This document shows, in pieces, positions 20,034-28,593 of a DNA stretch of 64,000 bases. This stretch comes from Hymenobacter telluris (GTDB lineage Bacteria > Bacteroidota > Bacteroidia > Cytophagales > Hymenobacteraceae). The stretch lies in NCBI RefSeq assembly GCF_017313265.1, contig NZ_JAFLQZ010000024.1:1-64000 (forward strand), written 5' to 3'. Each line of letters opens with the position of its first letter. The stretch's first letter is position 1. The position numbers and the translations under genes are program-made. The notes beneath the pieces were generated by a model, which searched no databases, was not told the DNA's origin, and saw only the letters and a list, made by a program, of their open reading frames with translations.

Positions 20034-21290
20034 ATGATGCACCGGATTCATTCTTCGCTAACCCGTCCCCGGCGTGTCGTCGGGGTAGCCGTGACGCTGC
20101 TGCCGGAAGCCCGGCAGCAAGTAGACGTGTGCGTGCTGCGGCGTCAGGGCGACCGGGTGGTACCTGAACAACAGCATGCGGGCCTTTCCTCCCTGGATGA
20201 TCTAGCGGCGCTGGATATCGCGGAAAATATTCCCGTAGCTCTGGTGATTCTGGGGCGGGGAATCGTGCATAAAACCTTCGCTCCTCATGCGCACGTGGCA
20301 ACGGAAGATTCTGCGGTGTTGGCGGCCCTGCTACCTGGGGCGCTGGCAACAGACTTCCACATACAGCAAAGCACCGGATCAGACTACCAGCACCTAGCCC
20401 TGGTGCGGCGTAGCACGCTGGAGGCGCTGGTGGGAGCGCTACAGCAGCAGGGCCGATATGTTATCGCAGCCAGCCTGGGACCCTTCGCGTTCGAGGTCCT
20501 GTTGCCTTACTTGGCCGATGAGCACGAGGCTTCATACCAGGTGACGGGCTATACTCTTGCGACACTTAACCAGCAGGTTACGGCTGTGCAAGCCCAGCCA
20601 CTAGACGAAGCGTATGCTCCCGGGATACAACTAGGTGATGAAACCATCGCAACGGCGCTGTTGCTGCCTTACGCGGCGGCTTTGGCAACCCTAACCGGTT
20701 CAGCCCCTGCCACTTTTTCGGCATCTTCTATCACCCAGGCCCGGGAGGAGTGGGAACAGAAGCAACTATTTCGGCTGGGAGGAATAGCGGCCCTGGCGGG
20801 GTTCCTGTTAGTGCTGCTGCTAAATTTCGTGGCCTTTAGCTATTTGACTTCTCAAAACCAGGCGTTACTTAGTCAGGGGCAAGTGAACCGCCGCACCCTC
20901 TCTACGCTCAACGACCTACAGCGTTCGGTGACACGCAAACAAGAGTTTCTGGCGGGCGCCGGCTGGCTGCAGTCGACGCGCCACAGCACCCGGGCCGATC
21001 AATTGGGCGCCACTGTTCCGGCGGGCTTACGCCTGCTCACCATCGACTCCGAACCGTTAAATCCAGTACAAACCAGCCAGCAGCAGCGGCCGGTTTTCGA
21101 TACCGGTACCGTGCGTGTGAAAGGGCAATGCCGGGAGGCTCAGGTCCTCAACGGCTGGCTACAGCAAGTAAGCGCGCTGCCTTGGGTCCAGGCCGTGCGC
21201 GACCAGAATTTCACCTACGACTATAGTTCCGGTACGGGGCTCTTCACGTTCACTATTCACACGGCGGACGAGCCACCCCGGCAACCATGA
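20034..21290 (+). CDS. GspL-like / PilM-PilN-like inner membrane protein
   Basis: A 418-aa protein from ATG 20034 (or 20037), 5 bp after the secretin stop. The N-terminal ~240 residues resemble a degenerate actin-like PilM/GspL cytoplasmic domain. A single transmembrane helix follows at about 247-270 (LGGIAALAGFLLVLLLNFVAF). A PilN-like coiled coil and ferredoxin-like periplasmic domain complete the protein (VRVKGQCREAQVLNGWL). A fused PilM-N arrangement is equivalent to GspL, which recruits GspE to the membrane. Assignment is from architecture and context. Confidence 0.7.
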   Translation: MMHRIHSSLTRPRRVVGVAVTLLPEARQQVDVCVLRRQGDRVVPEQQHAGLSSLDDLAALDIAENIPVALVILGRGIVHKTFAPHAHVATEDSAVLAALLPGALATDFHIQQSTGSDYQHLALVRRSTLEALVGALQQQGRYVIAASLGPFAFEVLLPYLADEHEASYQVTGYTLATLNQQVTAVQAQPLDEAYAPGIQLGDETIATALLLPYAAALATLTGSAPATFSASSITQAREEWEQKQLFRLGGIAALAGFLLVLLLNFVAFSYLTSQNQALLSQGQVNRRTLSTLNDLQRSVTRKQEFLAGAGWLQSTRHSTRADQLGATVPAGLRLLTIDSEPLNPVQTSQQQRPVFDTGTVRVKGQCREAQVLNGWLQQVSALPWVQAVRDQNFTYDYSSGTGLFTFTIHTADEPPRQP

Positions 21291-21838
21291 AATACGGACG
21301 AATGCTTACTTATCGGCAGCGCAACCGGCTGCTAATGTTGGGGGTATGTGTAGGAGCAGCCGTGGCCTATGGCGTTGCCCTACGTCCCACACTCGACCTG
21401 CTCCAGCTTAACCGGCAGCAACTGTCCGACTCCCGGCAATTGCAGCAAGCGCCCCAACTTACTAGGCAACTGCAAGGGCAAGCGGCTCACTTTACCTGGC
21501 TGATGCGTAGTATAAGCAATGATTCGGCCCGTCAGGAAGGGTACGCGTTGGATCAGCTGACTAGGGCCTGCCGCCAGCACCGGGTCACCCTGGCTTCCTT
21601 ATCCTCGGGCGAGCAAACCAGTTCTAATGGCTACCTGCTCGAAACCCGAATTGCCAAGCTGCGGGGTGATTTTCGCGGACTTGAACAGGTGGTGCACGAG
21701 CTGGAGTACCGGCGTCCGGTGGGACGCTTGTCATCAGTGCGGTTCGCCCTGGAAGAAGATCGCAAGCAGCGGCGCAGTTTTCTCTATGCCTATTTGTATG
21801 TACAGAACATCTCTTCCTTACAAGATGCGAAGCACTAG
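21287..21838 (+). CDS. GspM/PilO-like protein
   Basis: A 183-aa protein overlapping the previous gene by 4 bp (ATGA). Short cytoplasmic N-terminus, one transmembrane helix (LLMLGVCVGAAVAYGVAL, residues 15-32), coiled coil, then a ferredoxin-like domain (LLETRIAKLRGDFRGLEQVVHELE). This is the standard layout of PilO/GspM, partner of the preceding GspL/PilN-like protein in the inner-membrane platform. Confidence 0.65.
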   Translation: MKYGRMLTYRQRNRLLMLGVCVGAAVAYGVALRPTLDLLQLNRQQLSDSRQLQQAPQLTRQLQGQAAHFTWLMRSISNDSARQEGYALDQLTRACRQHRVTLASLSSGEQTSSNGYLLETRIAKLRGDFRGLEQVVHELEYRRPVGRLSSVRFALEEDRKQRRSFLYAYLYVQNISSLQDAKH

Positions 21839-22790
21839 TCTATTGATAGTTTTTTTGGGGAGTGGGGTCTTCCTGACCGGCTGTGATGATATCATCGAAC
21901 CTGAGCTTTCCACTCGGCCAGTGGTCCTGCTTACGCCGACCGATAGCAGTACCTCTCCCAGTGCGCTACAGACCTTTCGCTGGGAACCGGTAGCCGGGGC
22001 CCGTCAGTACCGGATTCAAATTGCCGCTCCTTCTTTCGAAAGGCCGACCACCTTCTTCCTGGATTCACTGACCAGCCGTCCTTCTTTCGCTACTTCGCTG
22101 GTACCAGGGAGCTATCACTGGAGGGTGCAGGCGCTGAATTCAGCGTATGAGACGCTGTTTACCACCCGCAGCTTTCGGGTTGACACCACCGGCAGCCTCT
22201 CCAATCAGGGCATCTCCCTGCTCCAGCCGGCCAACAGCAGCGTAACAAACCGCACGCTCGTTACGCTGGCCTGGGTGCCCCTGGCAGTCGCCGAACGCTA
22301 CCTTCTTACGCTGCAACCGAATCCCCGCACGGCTACAGGCTCGCTGGATACGCTGCTGACGGGTGCCGCGCGTGCCTCGGTGCAACTGCGCCTCCCTGGC
22401 CGCAGTCAGATATACCGCTGGAAGCTAACAGCGTTGAATGCCACCAGTTTGCGGGAATCGGCTACGCAAAGCTTTGAAGTGGATGTGACGGCCCCGGGGA
22501 TGCCCTCGTTAGCGACCCCACTGAATGGCGAACTCTTTTCCAACCTACCCCTCACCTTGTCCTGGAGCCGGGGCGGAACGGATGTAGCAGCCGACAGCTT
22601 GTTTGTTTACGGGGCAGATCAGACCACTTTCGTATCTTCTTTCCCCCGAGCGGCAGCAACGGCCGGCTTTACGTTTCCGGCTGCCAGTACCCTGCTGGTA
22701 CCGGGTACCTACTTCTGGGCCGTACGCTCCGTGGACCGGGCTGGTAACGCTGGTCCTCGGACCGGGAAACGTTCGTTCATCGTCCAGTGA
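21825..22790 (+). CDS. Lipoprotein with fibronectin III-like repeats in the secretion operon
   Basis: A 321-aa protein from ATG 21825, overlapping the previous gene by 14 bp. The lipobox is LTGC (Cys20). Three FN3-like repeats each have a W near the start (TFRWEPV, TLAWVPL, TLSWSRG) and a closing YHWRV / YRWKL / YFWAVR strand. It could be anchored to the inner or outer membrane. Position inside the operon suggests an accessory or pilotin-like role for the secretin, but this is inference, and I know no standard Gsp protein with this architecture. Confidence 0.7.
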   Translation: MRSTSLLIVFLGSGVFLTGCDDIIEPELSTRPVVLLTPTDSSTSPSALQTFRWEPVAGARQYRIQIAAPSFERPTTFFLDSLTSRPSFATSLVPGSYHWRVQALNSAYETLFTTRSFRVDTTGSLSNQGISLLQPANSSVTNRTLVTLAWVPLAVAERYLLTLQPNPRTATGSLDTLLTGAARASVQLRLPGRSQIYRWKLTALNATSLRESATQSFEVDVTAPGMPSLATPLNGELFSNLPLTLSWSRGGTDVAADSLFVYGADQTTFVSSFPRAAATAGFTFPAASTLLVPGTYFWAVRSVDRAGNAGPRTGKRSFIVQ

Positions 22791-23338
22791 AAAACAAACG
22801 GCTTGCTTACGTGCTGCTGCCGGTAACAGTGGTTATCTGGGGTAGTATTTTTTTCCGAGTGTGGTCTTCCCTCGATCAGGAAGCCGCTAGCCCGCAGCCC
22901 AGCCAGAGTAGCGCTACGCTTCCGGTACGTCCCAGGGAGGGAGCTTCCACTCCAAAACTGCAATTGAATTATCCGGACCCCTTCCTGGCAGGTGGCTATC
23001 AAACCACTGTCAATCCGTCAGCGGAGCAGGTGTCTATTTCTTCTGGCCGGGCAGTAGTGCATACTCCCATCGCCTTCAAAGTCCTTCATCCTGTAACCTC
23101 TCCTCCACCGCAATCTATTGCGTCGGAAATAATTTGGCCGCGGGTGGAATACCTCGGCGCTATTGAGAATCAGCGAAAGAACACCCGGGTGGCTATGGTA
23201 GTCATCAATGGGGGGCAGTACTTACTGAAAGAGAAAAGCGAGCAGAACGGGTTACGGGTGGAAACAATCGGTCAGGATTCCATTAAGGTGCGGTTCCAGC
23301 AGCAGGGGCGGGTGATTCACCGGTTAGCTAGCAAGTGA
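22787..23338 (+). CDS. GspC/PilP-like periplasmic linker protein
   Basis: A 183-aa protein from GTG 22787, overlapping the preceding TGA. One N-terminal transmembrane helix (YVLLPVTVVIWGSIFF), a Pro/Ser-rich linker, then a small beta domain at about residues 125-180 (VEYLGAIENQRKNTRVAMVVINGGQYLL). This resembles the HR/PilP domain that connects the inner-membrane platform to the secretin. Last gene of the operon; a strong hairpin follows at 23432. Confidence 0.65.
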   Translation: MKNKRLAYVLLPVTVVIWGSIFFRVWSSLDQEAASPQPSQSSATLPVRPREGASTPKLQLNYPDPFLAGGYQTTVNPSAEQVSISSGRAVVHTPIAFKVLHPVTSPPPQSIASEIIWPRVEYLGAIENQRKNTRVAMVVINGGQYLLKEKSEQNGLRVETIGQDSIKVRFQQQGRVIHRLASK

Positions 23339-23431
23339 GCACAGCGAGGTGTTTTAAGGCATACGGCTTCACTGTGTTCAGCTAGTTTAGACGGACGCAG
23401 TAAAGCCTTTTTTGCTATGTAGGATCAAGAA

Positions 23432-23468
23432 AATACCAGTGCTGTCGCGTTTCACTAGCACTGGTATT
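23432..23468 (+). terminator. Perfect 12-bp hairpin after the secretion operon
   Basis: AATACCAGTGCT, a 13-base loop, then AGCACTGGTATT. It lies about 95 bp past the last operon stop. T-tract quality is weak on both strands, so a bidirectional terminator or RNA-stability element are both possible. Confidence 0.5.
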
Positions 23469-23770
23469 TACCAACTTTCTTTAAACCTGTAGGTTAGGCT
23501 TGCGCAGTTCATGTGCTTGGTCTTGTGCCGTCTGCTGGTGCGCTACGGCATCAGCTATTGTTTTGGCTCTGACTATATATGAAAGTAACATCACAAATTC
23601 CTGGTGATCTCCACTCCTAATCAGACTCACCTCACCCGGATACTGTATACCTGCTATGGGTTACGGAATGATTCAATTCTCCGTAGACTCCATCTGTGCA
23701 AAAAAGACTTTGTCTTTAGTCCGTGTTAGGTTTAATGTATCACTGTCATAAGAAATCTAATGGATACAGG
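23469..23770. other. Intergenic, no gene recognised
   Basis: About 300 bp between the operon hairpin and the convergent lectin-like gene. No ORF with coding character and no RNA structure that I recognise. Confidence 0.5.
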
Positions 23771-24673
23771 TCAATGCAGTATTTTGACCGCATGCGGAGC
23801 GCGGGAGCCCCGAATGATAAGCTGGTTCCTGACTAACTCGAAGGTTGTGCCGTCGCCATGCCTGTAGGTGCCAGTACGGGCTACCCCATCCTCGTCGACT
23901 TCAAAGCCGGAAGGCCGGGTTTTGCTAACTAAAGAATAAATGCGGCCACTCGCGTCCGCGCTGGGTTCGAGACGCAGCTGATCGTCGAGGCTGAGGCTTG
24001 GATTGCTATCAGCTGGTAATACGTTAATACTCGTAGTAGCGGCAGTGCTGATGTTACCGCACGCATCGGTTGCGATTAAAGTAACAGTATGCGGGCCAGT
24101 TGTGGTGAATACGACCTCACTCATGGCGGACGAAGCAGTAACAATCAACTGCTTCCTTTGCCCCCCGCAGGGGTCACCAAATACTTCATACACATCAATA
24201 TCAGCAAAGGAAGCCGTATTGCGTCCTAACAGCCGTGATTCCACATACGATTGGCTATTAGCGGCATGGCAGCCAGGATTAATAGTGTACCCATTGCTAC
24301 TGGCAAGGGGAATACCATAACTAGCAAAATTGACTTGGATAAAAACTGAGTTGGCGGGCGCCGTTAGGGTAGGCCCATCTAACGTGTTGATGTCACCATT
24401 ATAATATTCGTTGCCGATAATCGATACGGTATCAGCCGGTGCTCCATCTTTCAGTAAGCTTAGGGTAACAGACCCACAGCTAGTAGCAGTGCTGCTGCCA
24501 CTGTTTATAGCGGCAGCTGTGACTATTGCTTGGCCAGAGCTATTCATGGTTACATTCAGGCTCGGAACAGCCATTGCACTAAGGCTAGAGTTGTTCTGGG
24601 CGGCAACTTTACTACTTATCGTGAGCAGCGCAGCAGATAAAATTAATGCGTGTTTAAAACGAAGAATTGTCAT
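23771..24673 (-). CDS. Secreted protein with SUEL-type lectin-like and HYR/Ig-like region
   Basis: A 300-aa protein with a clear signal peptide (LRFKHALILSAALLTISSKVAAQ). Residues ~110-180 (VNFASYG, then a Cys, LLGRNTASF, then VFGDPCGGQRKQLIVTAS) match the SUEL/rhamnose-binding lectin pattern, with the closing FGDPC-G--K-L-V signature. Residues ~185-220 (GPHTVTLIATDACGNIST) resemble a HYR/Ig-like repeat. The tail is not a standard type IX sorting domain. Sugar binding at the cell surface is inferred. It is a possible substrate of the neighbouring secretion system by proximity only. Confidence 0.6.
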   Translation of the reverse strand: MTILRFKHALILSAALLTISSKVAAQNNSSLSAMAVPSLNVTMNSSGQAIVTAAAINSGSSTATSCGSVTLSLLKDGAPADTVSIIGNEYYNGDINTLDGPTLTAPANSVFIQVNFASYGIPLASSNGYTINPGCHAANSQSYVESRLLGRNTASFADIDVYEVFGDPCGGQRKQLIVTASSAMSEVVFTTTGPHTVTLIATDACGNISTAATTSINVLPADSNPSLSLDDQLRLEPSADASGRIYSLVSKTRPSGFEVDEDGVARTGTYRHGDGTTFELVRNQLIIRGSRAPHAVKILH

Positions 24674-25428
24674 AAAAGATAAATTAATAGGATAATAAGA
24701 GTACGAAGCTGCTGGTTTAATGACGTTGCTTAGAATGTTCTATTTTTAATTAGCTTATTGATTTAATCAAAAGGCTAACTCCTAAAAAGTCATATAAATA
24801 GACTTTCATATTCTGTGTTATCACAATCATATGTACCAATCAGATTGGGCCTTATTTTTGATCTTTTCCAATGTAATATTAAATAACTAATATGGATCTT
24901 CGCAACTAAGTCAGCTAAAATAATTTTAATCCAGAGTATATCAGGCTATGGTATAAGCAGCATTTTGACAGTCCTCTGTAAAGTATGGTGCTGATTGTCT
25001 GCTGCTTACTTTATTCACGTTAAAATTGTATGAAATGATTGTAAGCGAGATACCTAAGCCTTAAGGGCCCTTAAATAATCCAAAGCCGCATAAGTGTTGG
25101 TTTTTACCGCAAGGTTTAGTAATAAGTGTGTCTAAGTCATCGTCACCGCCTTCGAGGTAATTTTTCAAGGAAGGTCAACGGACTATTATTATTGGAACAG
25201 CTCTAGGTTGATGCAACGAGCAGTTGTTAGCTCTACAACAATCATAGTTAAATAGCCGCGAGGATGATAGTTAGCTATGACAAAGGTTTGACTGGTAGCC
25301 CCACCGTCACACAACAACACTCACAAGCAGTACTAATCAGTCCTTTTGCCTAGCTAAGTTCAGACTTAGTATTAACAACTGGGTTCCCTTTATGCGCCAC
25401 TTTATGAACTCTCAGCATAGCCATCTTC
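24674..25428. other. Long AT-rich intergenic region
   Basis: About 755 bp with no intact gene. On the minus strand near 25060-25110 a short phrase (AVKTNTYAALDYLR) faintly resembles the C-terminal part of an IS4-type transposase, too weak to annotate. The 24680-24900 part likely contains the promoter of the secreted lectin-like gene. Confidence 0.4.
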
Positions 25429-26739
25429 TCATACAGACTTTAATGCTGCCTCACTCACGGATGTAGGCTTTGTAGCGGCAAATCTGTTCATAATCCAAGG
25501 CTGCCACTTCTTTTCTAGTAGAAACGCTGCTGTAAGTGTAAAAGCCATAAATAGGATAAACCGTCCCGCAAAAGAAACCGCACTACCGCTAAAATGTGGA
25601 AAAAGGCTAAAGCTGTAAAGGATAGGGAAATGAATGACATAGATTCCATAGGAAATGCTACCAAGTTGCGCACCCCAACGCATAAAGGATTCCAGCTTCT
25701 GGTTGAGGACTGAATTGTCTTGGAATAGTAGCAAGCCTATGCTGAATAGAAACAGCAAGCCGGGAATAGCAAAAGAAGTAATTTGGGCTTCGTGCCAATG
25801 TTGGAAGAGATAGTAGAATGTTGACAGGTTCAGGGCCAGCAAGGCATAATAGGAATAGCGTACGAGTTTACCACTAGCTCCCACAAACAGTAGAATAACA
25901 ATAGCGCAAAGTGGCAAGGACGCGAAATCTTTGATCAGGCTAATGTTGGCATTCCAATTGGATTCGTCTAGGGAAGAATACGGCCTGAAGATGGCTAACA
26001 CCCGGTTGAGTAGAGTAAGCACAGCGTTGAAGTAGTTTAAAGAGGCAAAGGCCAATACACTGCTCAACAGTAATGAGTAGTTAAGTTTTTTGGGTTCAAC
26101 AAGCATGTACTTCTCAGAAAAGACGATACCCAGTAACCAGAAACAGAAAGCGGTAGTATGTGCAATCAGCAAACCAACCGTTACATTGGTGAACAGGAAT
26201 ATCAACGTCAATGGCAGTACGAAGGCTATTATTGTCAATAGTCGGCTATTGATTCTGAAAGCGGAAACAGGAATGAAGGCCATGTAAAATAGTATCTCCA
26301 TATCGAGACTCCACAAGGGATTATTTTCTGCTAAGGTGTCGCCTATATCCGCAATTTGCAGGAATAATAGAGTTTGGACTAACTCAAGTCCACTGTGATT
26401 GGGATAAGAAATGAGCCCTGTGAATAGGACGCTTACCGCGTAAATCGGATATATTCTCCAGAAACGCTTCTTCAGGTACGTAAGAATAGTTTTTCCCCGT
26501 AAAGGTATTGGGTTAGTCAGGCCGATGACGTAGCCAGAGAGGATGAAGAAGATAAGTACGCTCAAGTGGCCGGGTGGATTAAAAGACCATACGCCCTTCG
26601 GTGCATAGCCTGGATCCAACAAGTGGCTATGCTCAATAACGTGATGATAAACAACTATCAGCGCGGCCAAGCCCCGAAGAAACTCCAAATTATAATTGAT
26701 GGGTCTTTTCTGAATAGTAGTGGCAACATTTAAATGCAT
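25429..26739 (-). CDS. Acyltransferase 3 family membrane protein (OafA/YrhL-like)
   Basis: A 436-aa protein with about ten hydrophobic helices. It has the family's conserved N-terminal signature (NLEFLRGLAALIVVYHHVIEH) with the catalytic His in helix 1. A WSL-x-E block follows (PLWSLDMEILFY, residues ~142-153), and there is a late GxYxxHFP block (YGIYVIHFPILYSF). The family transfers acetyl or other acyl groups from the cytoplasm to surface sugars. The substrate is unknown. It stands alone, next to IS debris. Confidence 0.88.
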   Translation of the reverse strand: MHLNVATTIQKRPINYNLEFLRGLAALIVVYHHVIEHSHLLDPGYAPKGVWSFNPPGHLSVLIFFILSGYVIGLTNPIPLRGKTILTYLKKRFWRIYPIYAVSVLFTGLISYPNHSGLELVQTLLFLQIADIGDTLAENNPLWSLDMEILFYMAFIPVSAFRINSRLLTIIAFVLPLTLIFLFTNVTVGLLIAHTTAFCFWLLGIVFSEKYMLVEPKKLNYSLLLSSVLAFASLNYFNAVLTLLNRVLAIFRPYSSLDESNWNANISLIKDFASLPLCAIVILLFVGASGKLVRYSYYALLALNLSTFYYLFQHWHEAQITSFAIPGLLFLFSIGLLLFQDNSVLNQKLESFMRWGAQLGSISYGIYVIHFPILYSFSLFPHFSGSAVSFAGRFILFMAFTLTAAFLLEKKWQPWIMNRFAATKPTSVSEAALKSV

Positions 26740-26789
26740 AAGTAGTTATAGTGACGGTTGTGTTGATCCAGTGAAAACAGCTAGTTAGC

Positions 26790-27340
26790 TAAGGTAGGTT
26801 GATTTAGAAATTGTGTTCAACTGGTTGCGACGAGTAATCTTTCAGGACCAACTGGTGGCCGATATTGAAGTAGGTGTCGAGGTAATAGGCGACTTCCCAG
26901 CGGGCCTCTTCAGCGAGGAAAAGAACCCGCTACTGGGTAATAATTCGGTTTCAAGTATACTGCCAGTCAGTTTCAGCTTGCCCATTGTCGTATGGAGTAC
27001 CTAGCTGGCTAGAGCCGAGTACAGTCCCGACTGCCTTGATGCGGCCGTGGTAGTCAGCGCTGGTATATCTTATTCGGCTCTCGTAAGCTGGGTTCTCAAA
27101 TTGCATACCTCCACACATTATTCACGCTGCTTACCTTGGCAACGAGTTGGTTCTACAGCCAGCGGTAAAGCAGCTTAGAGCTAACGTCCAGTTGCTGCAC
27201 GACGACCAATGTACAGCAGCTTTTCAAAGTTAGGTACTAGGTTTCGACTTCGAAGACGTCATTGTATTCGCGCCGTCCATCTGGCGTGGACTTGCTGTTA
27301 TGATGCTTGAAATATATGTCCTGTTTCTGTACACCTAGAC
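26790..27340 (-). pseudogene. Decayed IS3-family element (orfA and orfB remnants)
   Basis: On the minus strand the left part reads STP-DGRREYNDVFEVE...QQLDVSSKLLYRWL. This is closely similar to the intact OrfA at the right end of the window (STPDRRRKYDDAFKAE...QQLGISPKLLYRW), and the preceding leader CAGAAACAGGAC is shared. Further on come YHGRIKAVGTVLG, GTPYDNGQAE and EEARWEVAYYLDTYFN, from the end of OrfB. Large internal deletion and stops. Its terminal repeat is split by the IS5 element at 27343. Confidence 0.7.
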
Positions 27341-28124
27341 TAGGGTGTGTGAACAGTTTTCAGCCAGATTAAGGTAGCGGCCACTTGAAACCAAGCAAAG
27401 AAACAGTCGGCTCGTTTGTCGTAGCGAGTGGCAAAACGGCGGAACTGCTTGAGCTTGGCAAAGGTGCGTTCGATGACGTTTCGTTGACGGTAGCGGGTGC
27501 AGTCGTGGCCGTATCGGGCCGGGGTGTAGGCTGTGTCGCCGGGCTTTCGCTGGGCGGGAATCATGGCTAACGTGCCGCGAGCGGCCAAATGAGCGCGCCA
27601 AGCTCGGGAGTCATAGCCGCGGTCGGCGACCAGGCAGGCGGGGCGCAAGTCAGCCAGCAACGCCTCAGCAGGGGCCCGGTCGTGGACCTGTCCGGCCGTG
27701 AGTAGGGCACGCACGGGGCGGCCGAGCGCATCGGTGAGCAGGTGCAACTTCGTACTCAAGCCCCCGCGGCTGCGCCCGAGCGCGTTGGCCGAGCCGTTTT
27801 TTTTCGAGCGCCGGCTGCGTGCTGGTGGGCCCGAATCGTGGTCGAATCCAGTAACAGCGTGCCCAGACTGGCGCCGTGGGCCTGCACGGCGGCCAGCAAC
27901 CGACCCCAGGCCCCGCTTTTGGACCAGCGAGCAAAGCGTGTGTACGTTGTGTGCCAGTTGCCCCAGACCGGCGGCAATGCCCGCCAGTGCGCCCCGCTGC
28001 GCGCTAGCCACAGCACGGCTTCGACAAAGCGTCGGTTGTCTTGCCCGGCGGGACCCCGACGACCTGGCAAAAGCGGCGCCAGCACAGCCCATTGGGCTTC
28101 GCTCAACACATATTGAGTTTTCAT
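27340..28124 (-). CDS. IS5-family transposase with A8 -1 frameshift
   Basis: The first frame begins at ATG 28124 (MKTQYVLSEAQWAVLAPLLPG) and carries LLLDSTTIRAHQHA with the first catalytic Asp. After eight A (T8 at 27797-27804 on the plus strand) the -1 frame continues NALGRSRGGLSTKLHLLTDALG, CLVADRGYDS (second Asp) and NVIERTFAKLKQFRRFATRYDK (Glu). The total length fits a single -1 slip producing about 261 aa. The stop codon TAG is completed by the flanking target duplication. It appears intact. Confidence 0.8.
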
Positions 28125-28151
28125 CCCCCTAATTTAACTGTTCACACGCCC
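27343..28151 (-). mobile_element. IS5-family (IS427-like) element nested in an IS3 end
   Basis: An 809-bp element with terminal repeats GGGTGTGTGAACAGTT and AACTGTTCACACGCCC, flanked by TA inside CTAG. Removing it reconstitutes GAGGTGGTCTAG followed by the IS3 leader, i.e. the left end of the decayed IS3 at 26790-27340. This is the same target as used by the element at 13815-14609. Confidence 0.85.
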
Positions 28152-28385
28152 TAGACCACCTCAGACAATGCCCACGCCAAATCGTTTTGGAGTGAGCTCA
28201 AAACGGAATTATTGGATGGCGGTAGCTTTGCCAACCTTACCGAAGCCCGGCTGCAAATCAGTCATTATCTCGCCTACTACAACACCGAACGCCGGCATTC
28301 CGCTCTCGGCTATTTAGCCCCTAATCACTTTGAAATTCAATTTCAAACTACGTCTCAACTCTGTGCGGTCTAGTTATACCACCTC
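28152..28385 (+). pseudogene. 3' fragment of IS3-family orfB with right terminal repeat
   Basis: The frame from about 28164 reads DNAHAKSFWSELKTELLDGG, then LTEARLQISHYLAYYNTERR and HSALGYLAPNHFE, and stops at 28371-28373. It is the C-terminal third of an IS3 integrase including the catalytic Glu region. The end CTGTGCGGTCTAGTTATACC plus ACCTC is the inverted counterpart of the left end seen at 63797. The 5' part is missing. Confidence 0.75.
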
Positions 28386-28485
28386 GGTAAGCGGTAGTCG
28401 TCATGTGCGGTATATCAGGCTACTGAGTCCTGAAATGGGTATAGTGCGTCAAGTCATTAAGTGAGCCTTGGTATTTATACTTCCT

Positions 28486-28568
28486 GGAGTATTATTAAAC
28501 AAACAGGGTAAATCCTCCGACCTGACCCTGCACAGGATCGAGGCGGGGATTTTACCCTGTCTACTTAG
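28486..28568. repeat. Degenerate MITE-like hairpin downstream of xanthine dehydrogenase
   Basis: ATTATTAAACAAACAGGGTA...CCTCCGAC resembles the end of the element at 63404-63552. An inverted arm (CGGGGATTTTACCCTGT) lies about 30 bases away. It sits 26 bp past the stop of the minus-strand gene, so it may double as its terminator. Confidence 0.45.
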
Positions 28569-28593
28569 TGCGAATTTTTTACGTAGCTGATTT

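Noticed and set aside
25060-25110. Possible IS4-type transposase scrap
   Set aside because: One short phrase with no continuation in any frame.
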